A stretch of 64,000 nt of DNA, from contig OY759785.1 of assembly GCA_963662605.1 (NCBI GenBank), forward strand, positions 186,001-250,000, read 5' to 3'. Position 1 is the first letter of the stretch, and each line of letters begins with the position of its first letter. The position numbers and the translations under genes are program-made. Source of the stretch: G963662605 sp963662605 (GTDB lineage Bacteria > Bacteroidota > Ignavibacteria > Ignavibacteriales > Ignavibacteriaceae). Below are positions 1 to 8,478 of the stretch, in pieces. The notes beneath the pieces were generated by a model that ran no database searches, was not told the origin of the DNA, and was given only the letters and a program-made list of their open reading frames with translations.

Positions 1-163
1 TTTCTTTAACCTTTTCGGCTAAAAACTCTATCTGTTTTTTATGTGACGGGTGAAAAGTTTTTAAAAATTTCGAAAATTCATCTTCCTCGGAGCCGTCAAT
101 AAAAACCGAATAGATTTTTGCCTTCGGACCAAGATTATATTTACTAATCCTGAAATTCTTCAC
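1..163 (-). CDS. Partial small protein, possibly Gp49/RelE-like toxin
   Basis: Only the first 54 codons are in the window; the gene runs leftward off the edge. Translation from a GTG at 163 gives an open frame beginning KNFRISKYNLGPKAK and continuing with a basic, lysine-rich helix-like stretch (FLKTFHPSHKKQIEFLAEK). The pattern of a short strand, an acidic turn and then a helix resembles the phage-derived Gp49/HigB-type proteins that act as RelE-superfamily toxins, but the catalytic end is missing, so this is a weak family guess. No convincing ribosome-binding site precedes the GTG. The next gene to the right points the same way, 204 bases upstream. It could equally be an unrelated hypothetical protein. 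Confidence 0.4.
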   Translation of the reverse strand, partial: MKNFRISKYNLGPKAKIYSVFIDGSEEDEFSKFLKTFHPSHKKQIEFLAEKVKE

Positions 164-366
164 TTATAAGTTAAGATTATTTTATTATATAAAAAAGGTA
201 ATTTACTCTGACAAACAGCAAAACAGCTAAAATGACTTAATTTCTCACATTTCCAAGAATATCACATGAGTTTCCGCGACCGTAAAACACTATTTATGGT
301 TCGCGGGCTATTTCTGACTTCTGAGACGGCCTCTGTATCTGCCGCTTACAATTCGTACCCCTTCCA

Positions 367-3300
367 TCAAACTTCTTTATCCAATTTCTCGCGGACGGTT
401 TCGAGAGTTTTAAGGGCTTCGTCAAAGTCGTAACTTTTAACATGCTGTTCAAGCAGTCCGAGCCCGTCTTTTATTCCGGCGATGCCGGGCAGCGATAAGA
501 GTTCTTTTATTTTACCTGATGAAGTAAAATCACTTTGGTTTAAAAGATCTTTCAATTCGCCGAGCAGTGTGCCCAGTCGTGCCATATCCAGTTCTCCGCC
601 TTCATCAACGAACACTTCTTCTTTCGGCCGGGTTTCCAACCACTCATGCAGTTCGGATATGACGGATGTAAGTGCGGCATCAAACTCCTGTATAAGTCCG
701 CTATTACCGGCCAGATCGGATTTTAAAAATGCCATCTCCAATTTTGCAGCTGCAGCGCCTACTTCTCCCGCTCCGATATTGCCCGCGACTCCCTTTACAG
801 TATGACTAAGCCTGACCGCGAGTTCTTTATCGTTCTTGCTTACCGCGTCTTGTATCTGTTCGGTTACACTGCCATGGGCATCATGGAACTTTGCTAACAG
901 CGAGAGATACAATTTTTTATTTCCGGCGACCCGCATCAAGCCGGTTGCCGTATCAATAAATTGCAGAGACGGAATTTCTTCCACCGCCTGTTCTGCTTTG
1001 CAGCCGCTTTCTGTTTTAACTTCAGTCGTACTTCTCTCACCGGGACGAATCCATTTTACCAGAGCACCGAAAACATCATCAATATCAATGGGTTTCGTTA
1101 CATAATCCGCCATACCTGCGGCGTAACATTTTTCTTTTATACCGACCATTGCATCCGCGGTCATCGCCACTATCGGCACATCATTGTAATCCGGATTTTT
1201 TCGTATTTCTTCAGAAGCGGTATAGCCGTCCATTACCGGCATTTGTAAATCCATCAGGATAAGATCATATTTTGACGGCACGCCGGATGCAAAAACTTTT
1301 TCGCAGCACTCCTTTCCGTTGTTTGCAATTTCAATGATAAATCCAGCCTGCTCCAATAATTCTGTTGCAACCTGCTGATTGATCTCATTATCTTCGGTCA
1401 ATAAAATCTTTGCCCCGCGAATCAAGCGGAGCGCTTCCGTATACTTACTGCCTTTTTCCTGACTGGCCCGCCTTGTTCTCGCGTCTTTTCCGAACAACTC
1501 CATAATTGCATCAAACAACGTAGAGTGGGTGACCGGTTTTTGCAGTACGCTTTGTATACCGGCTGCATGCGCTTCAGCAGTAACCTCTTCGCCTCCGAAG
1601 GCGGTCACTAATATTATTTTGGGCGGATGTTCCGCATTCTGATCCAGTAGTAATTTTGATGTTTCGATGCCATTAAGTCCGGGCATTCTCCAGTCCATAA
1701 GAATCAGTTTAAACTGCTTTTCTTTCACTAACTTAACAGCTTCGTTTCCGGAAGTGACAATGCTGACTTTGAAAGAAAATGATTCAAGTGCCTCTTTTAA
1801 AATTTTTCTTGCGGTCGAATTGTCGTCACATACAAGAACATCTAACCCTGTCAGATCAACGCTGGTTATATACTCATCCTTTTTCTGATGTTTTTGTATT
1901 CCCAGAATCGCGGTAAAATAAAACGTACTGCCTTCACCAATCTCACTTTCAACCCATGCCCGTCCGCCCATCAATTCCGCTAACCGCTTACAGATCGACA
2001 ATCCCAAACCCGTGCCGCCGTATTTACGCGTAGTTGAACTATCCGCCTGACTGAACGATGCAAATATTTTTGGCTTCTGTTCTTCCGTCAACCCGATTCC
2101 GGTATCACGAACTGAAAACTTCAAAGCTGTTTTATCACCAAAATCATTATCAACACAAACATCTACGGCTATATCACCGTGCTCGGTAAACTTCACCGCG
2201 TTACTGCAGTAATTTGCCAATATCTGCGTTATACGCAACGGATCGCCTCTCAGGCTGAATGGCACATCGTTACTAATATGAATGGAGAACTCTAATCCCT
2301 TTTCATTTGCTTTCTGCGAAATTAAATTTGACACCGTATCAAGAACCTGATCTAAATCAAAATCAACATATTCCGTTTGAAGTTTTCCCGCTTCTATTTT
2401 AGAGAAATCAAGAATGTCATTTATAATTCCGAGCAGCGCCTGCGCTGAGCGTTCTATCTTGGTTAGATAATCCTGCTGTTTGATAGTCAGTTCGGTTTTG
2501 AGAGTAAGGTTTGATAAGCCGATAATTGCATTCATCGGAGTTCTGATCTCATGCGACATCGTAGCCAAAAACTGACTCTTTGCCACAGTTGCGGCCTCCG
2601 CTGCTTCTTTTGCTCCAGCCAATTCAGTCTGAATCTTTTTTATATCGGTAATATCAACAATAGATCCGACAAGGCAATTCATCCCGTTATATATAATAGG
2701 GATGAATGAAACATAGGCGTCTCTGATCTCCCCGGTAGCAAACCGTTTGAATTGTACTTCATGGTTGTACACGTATCCGACTTTTGTAAGAATTCCGATA
2801 AGTTTAAGCCGCTCGTCGGGATTTGCATACCAACCGGATGCTTTCATTTTTTTCAGGCTGTCTTCATCAACACAATGAAACTCCAGCATCGCCCTGTTCG
2901 CTCGAAGAATGTCGCCTCCTTCAATTTTCGTAACAGCAGTGGGAATCGGACTGCTGTCAATCATTTTATCTGCCATCTCTTTGGCTTTTTCCAACTCAGC
3001 CTCAGCCAGCTTCCGTTCGGTAATGTCAAAGCGGATGCAAAAGTAACTTTGTGGTTTACCTTCATTATCAAAAATCGGTATTATCAGAGAATCAACCCAG
3101 TAGACTGTGCCGTCCTTTGCTTTATCACGAACCTCGGCGCGCCATATTTTTCCCTGCTGTATAGTCTGCCAAAGATCTGCCCAAAATGCCTTCGAGTGAT
3201 ATCCCGAATTGATAATCTTGTGGTTTTGTCCGATGAGTTCATCTCTTGAATATTTAGACACCCTGCAGAACTCATCGTTCACGTATGTTATGTTCCCTTT

Positions 3301-4593
3301 GATATCCGAATACGATACCACCGTCGCCAGATTCAAGGCCGTATCAATGGTGACTAATTTTTTATTCAGCTCATTCACTTCGGCAAGGGTAGATGCCAGA
3401 TCCTTTGTTCGCTGCTCAACTTTGCCTTCGAGCGATTCATTAAGACGCTCAAGCTCAGCCTCGCGCCGCTTCACCTCTTCTGCCATTTCATTGAACGCAT
3501 TGCCGAGAACTTCCAGTTCGTCACCCGACGTAATCTGAATAGGCTCGAAATGTTTTTCTTTTGAAAATCGCGCCACCTTATCCGCGAAAAATTTAATGGG
3601 CTTAGTAATAGTGTTGGAGAGCCAGAGAATCACGCCGAAAAGAAAGATGAATGTGAGAACAAGAATAATTACAGATGTCCTTGTGTTTTCCGTTGTAACA
3701 GCCAGCAGTTCATCTTCGGGGACTGATACGCCAAGGCTCCATCCCGTTGCGGATACCGGATGATAATACGCGATCAGCCTTTTACCGGGGTCATTTGCCA
3801 TCCGGAGAAATGTTTTCCCCGGCTTCCCCTTAAGCATTTGAATTCCCTCATTTCTCTGATCACCCGTATGGATACTCGATGATTTCACCGTAAAAATATT
3901 CGCGCTTACGATTTTTCTTTTATCGGGATGATAGATAAACATGCCGTCGCCGGAGATAACAACGTAATTCAGATTTTTGTAAACGGTCGTATCTTTAAAG
4001 GAACCGATGTAACTCAAATTAACCCGGGCACTTGCCACCCCGATAAATTTTCCGTTTTTTATAATCGGATATGAATAGCGGACGCAGACAATCTTTCTTT
4101 CATTATCAACAAACGGCTTATCCCAAAAACCTTTATGCGTTTTTAAGGGTTCGTGATACCATGATAATGTCGTATCTCTTGTGTAATCTTCAAGCGGACT
4201 GAGGTCGCGACGGCGGATTTCACCGAGGGCTATGTGGACAGTATTGATGCGGGGAACGCCGTGGTTGTAGGAAAGTTCAAATGAAAATCTCGAACCGACA
4301 ATAAGCATGTTTTTGTTGAGATTTTCGGCAAGGTATTCGTAGGCTTCTTCGGAGCTGACAAAGTCTGATTTTGCTACATATTCTGCCCCATCTTTGGTGA
4401 TTCGTTCAATGTCCAGTAATTCATAATTTATCTTATCGGCCAGCCGTGCCGTTATTGCCGACATGTATTGATCGGTACTGTTCAGTTCGCTGACAACAGT
4501 AACGTGGTGGCTGACTAAATAACTGACAAATGATATGATCGTTACCGGAATAAAAACAAAGAGCAAAATCTTGGACCTGAAACCTAACTTCAT
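367..4593 (-). CDS. Hybrid sensor histidine kinase with Cache, PAS, two receivers and HPt
   Basis: Membrane sensor kinase of 1408 residues carrying a whole phosphorelay in one chain. In order: a membrane helix (about 8-32); an extracytoplasmic double-Cache-type sensor region (about 40-300); a second helix (306-327); HAMP (327-380); a coiled coil (372-415); two PAS domains (about 422-528 and 545-650); HisKA with MSHEIRTPMNAII, phospho-acceptor His681; HATPase_c (N box NYCSNAVKF, G boxes DTGIGL and GTGLGL); receiver 1 with Asp967; receiver 2 with Asp1115; and a C-terminal HPt domain with His1264 in SHTVKG. All four relay residues are intact. There is no DNA-binding output domain, so a separate response regulator must exist; none lies nearby. 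The ligand cannot be told from the sequence. The gene stands alone, divergent from accB. Confidence 0.93.
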   Translation of the reverse strand: MKLGFRSKILLFVFIPVTIISFVSYLVSHHVTVVSELNSTDQYMSAITARLADKINYELLDIERITKDGAEYVAKSDFVSSEEAYEYLAENLNKNMLIVGSRFSFELSYNHGVPRINTVHIALGEIRRRDLSPLEDYTRDTTLSWYHEPLKTHKGFWDKPFVDNERKIVCVRYSYPIIKNGKFIGVASARVNLSYIGSFKDTTVYKNLNYVVISGDGMFIYHPDKRKIVSANIFTVKSSSIHTGDQRNEGIQMLKGKPGKTFLRMANDPGKRLIAYYHPVSATGWSLGVSVPEDELLAVTTENTRTSVIILVLTFIFLFGVILWLSNTITKPIKFFADKVARFSKEKHFEPIQITSGDELEVLGNAFNEMAEEVKRREAELERLNESLEGKVEQRTKDLASTLAEVNELNKKLVTIDTALNLATVVSYSDIKGNITYVNDEFCRVSKYSRDELIGQNHKIINSGYHSKAFWADLWQTIQQGKIWRAEVRDKAKDGTVYWVDSLIIPIFDNEGKPQSYFCIRFDITERKLAEAELEKAKEMADKMIDSSPIPTAVTKIEGGDILRANRAMLEFHCVDEDSLKKMKASGWYANPDERLKLIGILTKVGYVYNHEVQFKRFATGEIRDAYVSFIPIIYNGMNCLVGSIVDITDIKKIQTELAGAKEAAEAATVAKSQFLATMSHEIRTPMNAIIGLSNLTLKTELTIKQQDYLTKIERSAQALLGIINDILDFSKIEAGKLQTEYVDFDLDQVLDTVSNLISQKANEKGLEFSIHISNDVPFSLRGDPLRITQILANYCSNAVKFTEHGDIAVDVCVDNDFGDKTALKFSVRDTGIGLTEEQKPKIFASFSQADSSTTRKYGGTGLGLSICKRLAELMGGRAWVESEIGEGSTFYFTAILGIQKHQKKDEYITSVDLTGLDVLVCDDNSTARKILKEALESFSFKVSIVTSGNEAVKLVKEKQFKLILMDWRMPGLNGIETSKLLLDQNAEHPPKIILVTAFGGEEVTAEAHAAGIQSVLQKPVTHSTLFDAIMELFGKDARTRRASQEKGSKYTEALRLIRGAKILLTEDNEINQQVATELLEQAGFIIEIANNGKECCEKVFASGVPSKYDLILMDLQMPVMDGYTASEEIRKNPDYNDVPIVAMTADAMVGIKEKCYAAGMADYVTKPIDIDDVFGALVKWIRPGERSTTEVKTESGCKAEQAVEEIPSLQFIDTATGLMRVAGNKKLYLSLLAKFHDAHGSVTEQIQDAVSKNDKELAVRLSHTVKGVAGNIGAGEVGAAAAKLEMAFLKSDLAGNSGLIQEFDAALTSVISELHEWLETRPKEEVFVDEGGELDMARLGTLLGELKDLLNQSDFTSSGKIKELLSLPGIAGIKDGLGLLEQHVKSYDFDEALKTLETVREKLDKEV

Positions 4594-4893
4594 ATGTCCT
4601 CCACACCAGAATTATTCCGCAGGCAAAATAGTGATTTTAAACAATACCCGCTATTTTTATCTTTTGGCAACTTTTGAAGAACAACACACCCCACAACCAT
4701 CCATCTGCCCAGATGCATTAAAACACGCCGGTCACGAGTACGGAATGTTCTTATATAATCAGAACAAATTGCTCTTTCCCTCATGAAACGGGGTTTTAAT
4801 GAATATCTACCCCGCGCCGTTCACTTATCGCAGTTTACTTTATGAAAAATCGGCTTGCACGTTTTTTGCCATATTTCAGGCATTTTTTGGCAA

Positions 4894-4927
4894 TTTTGAC
4901 CCGTTTTTAACAAAAAAAGGGTCAAAA
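4894..4927. promoter_or_regulatory. Inverted repeat upstream of accB
   Basis: A perfect 9-base inverted repeat, TTTTGACCC (4894-4902) and GGGTCAAAA (4919-4927), with a 16-base AT-rich spacer, lies about 120 bases before accB in the 456-base gap between the divergent sensor kinase and accB. It has no T-run to act as a terminator, so an operator is more likely. The rest of the gap (4594-5049) is AT-rich and holds no convincing gene. Confidence 0.4.
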
Positions 4928-5049
4928 GCAGTGATTTTTTAAAAATCAATATTACGCCGTTTCTTTCTTTTTGTTATCTTATAAATACGCTTTTTACTTA
5001 TTCAGTATGTTATGTTATTATAAGAGTATAATTAATAGATTGGGCAAAC

Positions 5050-5514
5050 ATGGATTTTAATTTAGTAAAGAAAATCGTTAAGCTGGTTGAGGAAAGCAAG
5101 GTAAACGAGCTTGAGATAGAAGAAAACGAGATGCGCATCCGGGTAACGAAAAGCGCCCCGGCTCCCGATATTTTACCATCTTTTACCGGCGTTCATATTC
5201 CTGCACAAACCGATATACCTGCGGCTGCACCCGTGCAAGCGGCAGCACCCCAAAAAGCCGAACCCAAAGCAGATAACCTCCACGAAGTTAAATCCCCTAT
5301 CGTGGGTTCATTTTACGCTTCGCCATCACCGGATGCCGAGCCTTATGTAAAAGTAGGAGACTCAGTATCTCAGGGACAGGTGCTCTGTATTGTTGAAGCT
5401 ATGAAGCTGATGAATGAGATTGAATCCGATGTTTCGGGCAAAATAGTTAAGATTCTGGCACAAAACGGACAGCCCGTTGAGTATAACCAGCCATTATTCG
5501 TTATCGAAATATAA
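5050..5514 (+). CDS. accB: Biotin carboxyl carrier protein of acetyl-CoA carboxylase
   Basis: Carries biotin between the biotin carboxylase and carboxyltransferase parts of acetyl-CoA carboxylase, the first step of fatty-acid synthesis in the cytoplasm. The 154-residue length is normal. An N-terminal segment (1-35) is followed by a flexible Pro/Ala-rich linker (about 36-75) and the biotinyl domain (77-154), with the biotinylated Lys119 in EAMKLMNEIE. The ATG at 5050 begins the conserved N-terminal region; there is no strong ribosome-binding site, as is common in this group. accC follows after 11 bases, so the two are surely cotranscribed. The carboxyltransferase genes are not in the window. 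Confidence 0.96.
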   Translation: MDFNLVKKIVKLVEESKVNELEIEENEMRIRVTKSAPAPDILPSFTGVHIPAQTDIPAAAPVQAAAPQKAEPKADNLHEVKSPIVGSFYASPSPDAEPYVKVGDSVSQGQVLCIVEAMKLMNEIESDVSGKIVKILAQNGQPVEYNQPLFVIEI

Positions 5515-5525
5515 TCGGGTACGGC

Positions 5526-6866
5526 ATGGCATTTAAAAAAATATTAATCGCGAACCGCGGCGAAATCGCGCTGCGCATTATCCGTTCCTGTAAGGAAATG
5601 GGTATTAAAACCGTAGCCGTATACTCCGAAGCGGACAAAAACGCTTTGCACGTTACGTTTGCAGATGAAGCTGTCTGCATCGGGCCTAATTACAGCAAGG
5701 ATAGTTATCTTAAAGTTAGCAACATTCTTTCCGCCGCGAACATAACCGGCGCGGATGCTATTCATCCCGGATACGGATTCCTCGCGGAGAATGCACGCTT
5801 CGCGGATATTTGTCAGGAGTCCGGCATTAAATTCATCGGCCCCTCCGCTGAGATGATCCGCCTTATGGGCGATAAAGCGGTTGCAAAGGATACGATGAAG
5901 AAAAGCGGCGTACCCGTTGTTCCGGGCAGTGACGGCATTGTTGACTCACCCGAAGAAGGCTTGCAGATTGCCAAGGACATGGGATTCCCCGTTATCATTA
6001 AAGCCGTTGCCGGAGGCGGCGGTAAAGGAATGCGCGTTGTAAACGTGGAAAGCGAATTTGAAAACGCGTTCATGATGGCACGCAACGAAGCGGAAGCTTC
6101 GTTCAGCAACGGCGACGTGTACATTGAAAAGTTTATTGAGAATCCACGCCACGTTGAAATACAGATCATGGGCGATCAGTTCGGCACGGTGCATCATTAC
6201 GGTGAAAGAGATTGCTCCGTTCAGCGCCGTCATCAAAAGCTGATTGAAGAATCCCCCTCTCCTATTATTGACGACGAACTCCGTACAAAAATGGGCGAAG
6301 CCGCAATTAAAGGAGCCGCGTCAATAAATTACGAGGGCGCGGGTACTATAGAATTCCTTGTTGATAAGCATAAGAATTTTTATTTTATGGAAATGAATAC
6401 GCGAATTCAGGTTGAGCATCCCGTATCCGAGATGGTATATGATGTTGACCTGCTTCGCCAGCAGATACTTGTGGCAATGGGCGAGCATGTTGATACTCCT
6501 CCCGGTAAACCGCAGGGTCATGCTATCGAGTTTCGCATCAACGCTGAAGACCCGGCAAATAATTTCAGGCCTTCACCGGGCAGAATTGAATCTCTGCATT
6601 ATCCGGGCGGATTTGGTGTACGGGTTGACTCACATATTTATCAGGGTTATTCAATCCCGCCGTTCTATGATTCGCTTATCGCGAAGCTGATCGTGTGGGG
6701 CAAGAACCGTGAGTTTGCGATTAACCGCGCAAAACGCGCACTTGAAGAGTTTACAGTTGAAGGAATAAAAACAACAATTCCGTTTCATCTGCAAGTTTTA
6801 AACAACGAACATTTTATCTCGGGAAATTTCGATACATCCTTTGTCGAAAAATTCCTGAAAGTCTGA
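5526..6866 (+). CDS. accC: Biotin carboxylase subunit of acetyl-CoA carboxylase
   Basis: ATP-grasp enzyme that carboxylates the biotin on AccB using bicarbonate and ATP. The 446-residue length matches the single-domain bacterial enzyme. Visible signatures are the N-terminal ILIANRGEIALR, the glycine-rich ATP loop KAVAGGGGKGMRVV near residue 160, the active-site segment EMNTRIQVEHPVSE, and the C-terminal RINAEDP region. The gene begins 11 bases after accB and is followed 22 bases later by gcvH, so accB-accC-gcvH form a likely operon. Confidence 0.96.
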   Translation: MAFKKILIANRGEIALRIIRSCKEMGIKTVAVYSEADKNALHVTFADEAVCIGPNYSKDSYLKVSNILSAANITGADAIHPGYGFLAENARFADICQESGIKFIGPSAEMIRLMGDKAVAKDTMKKSGVPVVPGSDGIVDSPEEGLQIAKDMGFPVIIKAVAGGGGKGMRVVNVESEFENAFMMARNEAEASFSNGDVYIEKFIENPRHVEIQIMGDQFGTVHHYGERDCSVQRRHQKLIEESPSPIIDDELRTKMGEAAIKGAASINYEGAGTIEFLVDKHKNFYFMEMNTRIQVEHPVSEMVYDVDLLRQQILVAMGEHVDTPPGKPQGHAIEFRINAEDPANNFRPSPGRIESLHYPGGFGVRVDSHIYQGYSIPPFYDSLIAKLIVWGKNREFAINRAKRALEEFTVEGIKTTIPFHLQVLNNEHFISGNFDTSFVEKFLKV

Positions 6867-6888
6867 CACAAAACAAACGGAGATTATT

Positions 6889-7269
6889 ATGGCAATTCCC
6901 ACAAACTTGAAATATACAAAAGATCACGAGTGGCTGCTTGTTGAAGGAACCACGGGCACTATTGGTATTACCGAATATGCTCAGGGCGAACTTGGCGATG
7001 TTGTGTTTATTGATATTGATGCAGGCCTGACCGAAATCAAAGCCGGTGATAAGTTCGGGACCATTGAAGCGGTTAAAACCGTAAGTGATCTGTATGCTCC
7101 GTGCAGCGGAAAAGTTTTGGAAATCAACACCGCTCTGAACAGCACTCCGGAAGTTGTTAACAGCGATCCGTACGGCGCAGGCTGGATGATAAAGATTGAA
7201 ATCGCCAACGCGGCCGAAGCAGATGCCCTTTTAAGCAGTGATGATTACGCTGCACTTATCGGCGGATAA
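6889..7269 (+). CDS. gcvH: Glycine cleavage system H protein
   Basis: Lipoyl carrier that shuttles the aminomethyl group between the P, T and L proteins of the glycine cleavage complex; in many bacteria it also serves in lipoate relay. The 126-residue length is typical. The start NLKYTKDHEWL and the lipoyl site GTIEAVKTVSD, with modified Lys63, are both clear. A purine-rich GGAG lies about seven bases before the ATG. It is separated by 22 bases from accC, linking a biotin-dependent and a lipoate-dependent carrier in one operon; gcvP and gcvT are not in the window. Confidence 0.95.
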   Translation: MAIPTNLKYTKDHEWLLVEGTTGTIGITEYAQGELGDVVFIDIDAGLTEIKAGDKFGTIEAVKTVSDLYAPCSGKVLEINTALNSTPEVVNSDPYGAGWMIKIEIANAAEADALLSSDDYAALIGG

Positions 7270-7290
7270 GTAATCGCGAATTGTCATTAA

Positions 7291-7431
7291 CACGGCATTT
7301 TGCACTGCATCCCGCGGATAATGCCGTGAGAAAACGGCTCGATACGATACGGACTTTAGTCCAAGTAAGTTGTGTCTTTGGACTAAAGTCCGCCTCACAC
7401 GGGCGCACCTTTTCACGGTCTAAAGACCGTG
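7291..7431. repeat. Cluster of palindromic repeats after gcvH
   Basis: The 294-base gap between gcvH and the TPR gene is mostly palindromes. A 9-base stem (CACGGCATT at 7291-7299, AATGCCGTG at 7320-7328) encloses a 20-base GC-rich insert ending in CCCGCGGAT. Next come two mirror hairpins, CGGACTTTAGTCC (7350-7362) and GGACTAAAGTCCG (7380-7392), arranged like a bacterial interspersed mosaic element. Last is CACGGTCTAAAGACCGTG (7414-7431). No T-run follows, so these are repeats rather than ordinary terminators, although they could stop transcripts from gcvH. Confidence 0.75.
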
Positions 7432-7563
7432 GTTAATGATGAAAGCCCGGCAAATAACCGCATATGAAATGAGCTCTGTGCATACTCATGCGGACTGAAC
7501 AAAGAAGTTACGCCATGAACATGGCCACAGTTCATAATTTTTTTTGAATTTACCTATATACAG

Positions 7564-8478
7564 ATGAAAAGAAAAGTATCCGGCAATAACCCGGAATATC
7601 TTCATAAGTTTGAGGCAGCCCGCCATTTTGAAGACGAGGGGAAAACCCTCCACGCCATGCAATTATATCTCCGCCTGACCGATGAATACCCGTTGGAACC
7701 GGAAGCGCCTATCGCACTTTCGCTTCTGTACGATAAGTCGGAGAAAAAGGACAACGCGAAAGCTGTTATAAAAAAAGCACTCACCGCTAATCCGGACAAT
7801 ATCGTACTGCGCCTGTTCGCGGGGCATTATTTCTTCAAGCTGGAAGAGTGGAATGAAACCATTGATATTCTTTCACGCTTCATTCCCGAAAAAGAACCGA
7901 TCGCTTTATTTTTTACTGCGTACGCTTATTTCATGATAGATAATCTTAAGCTTTCAAAACACTATTTTCTGTTGTATATAAAATTAAAAGAACCGCATGA
8001 ATATCTGCGTGACGCGTATGTATATCTCGCAAAAATCCATATCCGCACCGAAGATTATGAGACCGCTCTTGATTATGTAAAAAAAGCGGACGTTATGTTC
8101 AGCGGAAATTTTGAAATACACTTTCTGTATGCCGTCGTGTACTATCACCTCGAAATGTACACGCACGCGTTTGCCGAAATTGATAAAGCCCACAAGCTTG
8201 ACCGCCCGAACCTGCAAGTCACCGAATGGACGGGAAAAATCTCCTTGAAGCTCGCTGATTATAAGAAAGCCGAGAAGCACCTCCGCAAGTATATTGAAAA
8301 CGTGGACAAGATTGAAGCCGACACCTACGTTGATCTGGGAACCGCGTGCATGTACAACAAGAAAACGAAAGATGCCGAACAGTTTTTCCAGATTGCCTTA
8401 AAGGCTGAAGCCAAACACGCCGGTGCATTAGCCGGACTAAAAAGATTAAAGACTGATTATGTATCGTTCGAAAGATAA
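7564..8478 (+). CDS. TPR-repeat protein
   Basis: A 304-residue protein made almost wholly of tetratricopeptide repeats, recognisable from the spaced A-L-Y/F-A-P pattern (for example ALDYVKKADVMFSGNFEIHFLYAVVYYHL and AEKHLRKYIENVDKIEADTYVDLGTACMYN, each abridged here by function: helix-turn-helix pairs of about 34 residues). There is no signal peptide, so it is probably cytoplasmic and scaffolding. It starts at the ATG at 7564 and its end overlaps the next gene by 20 bases, which suggests translational coupling and a shared role with that exported protein. Its exact partner is unknown. Confidence 0.8.
   Translation: MKRKVSGNNPEYLHKFEAARHFEDEGKTLHAMQLYLRLTDEYPLEPEAPIALSLLYDKSEKKDNAKAVIKKALTANPDNIVLRLFAGHYFFKLEEWNETIDILSRFIPEKEPIALFFTAYAYFMIDNLKLSKHYFLLYIKLKEPHEYLRDAYVYLAKIHIRTEDYETALDYVKKADVMFSGNFEIHFLYAVVYYHLEMYTHAFAEIDKAHKLDRPNLQVTEWTGKISLKLADYKKAEKHLRKYIENVDKIEADTYVDLGTACMYNKKTKDAEQFFQIALKAEAKHAGALAGLKRLKTDYVSFER

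Noticed and set aside
4535..4786. Open frames in the gap between the sensor kinase and accB
   Set aside because: Their translations are low in coding character, lack a plausible start signal and overlap the kinase start; no family resemblance.
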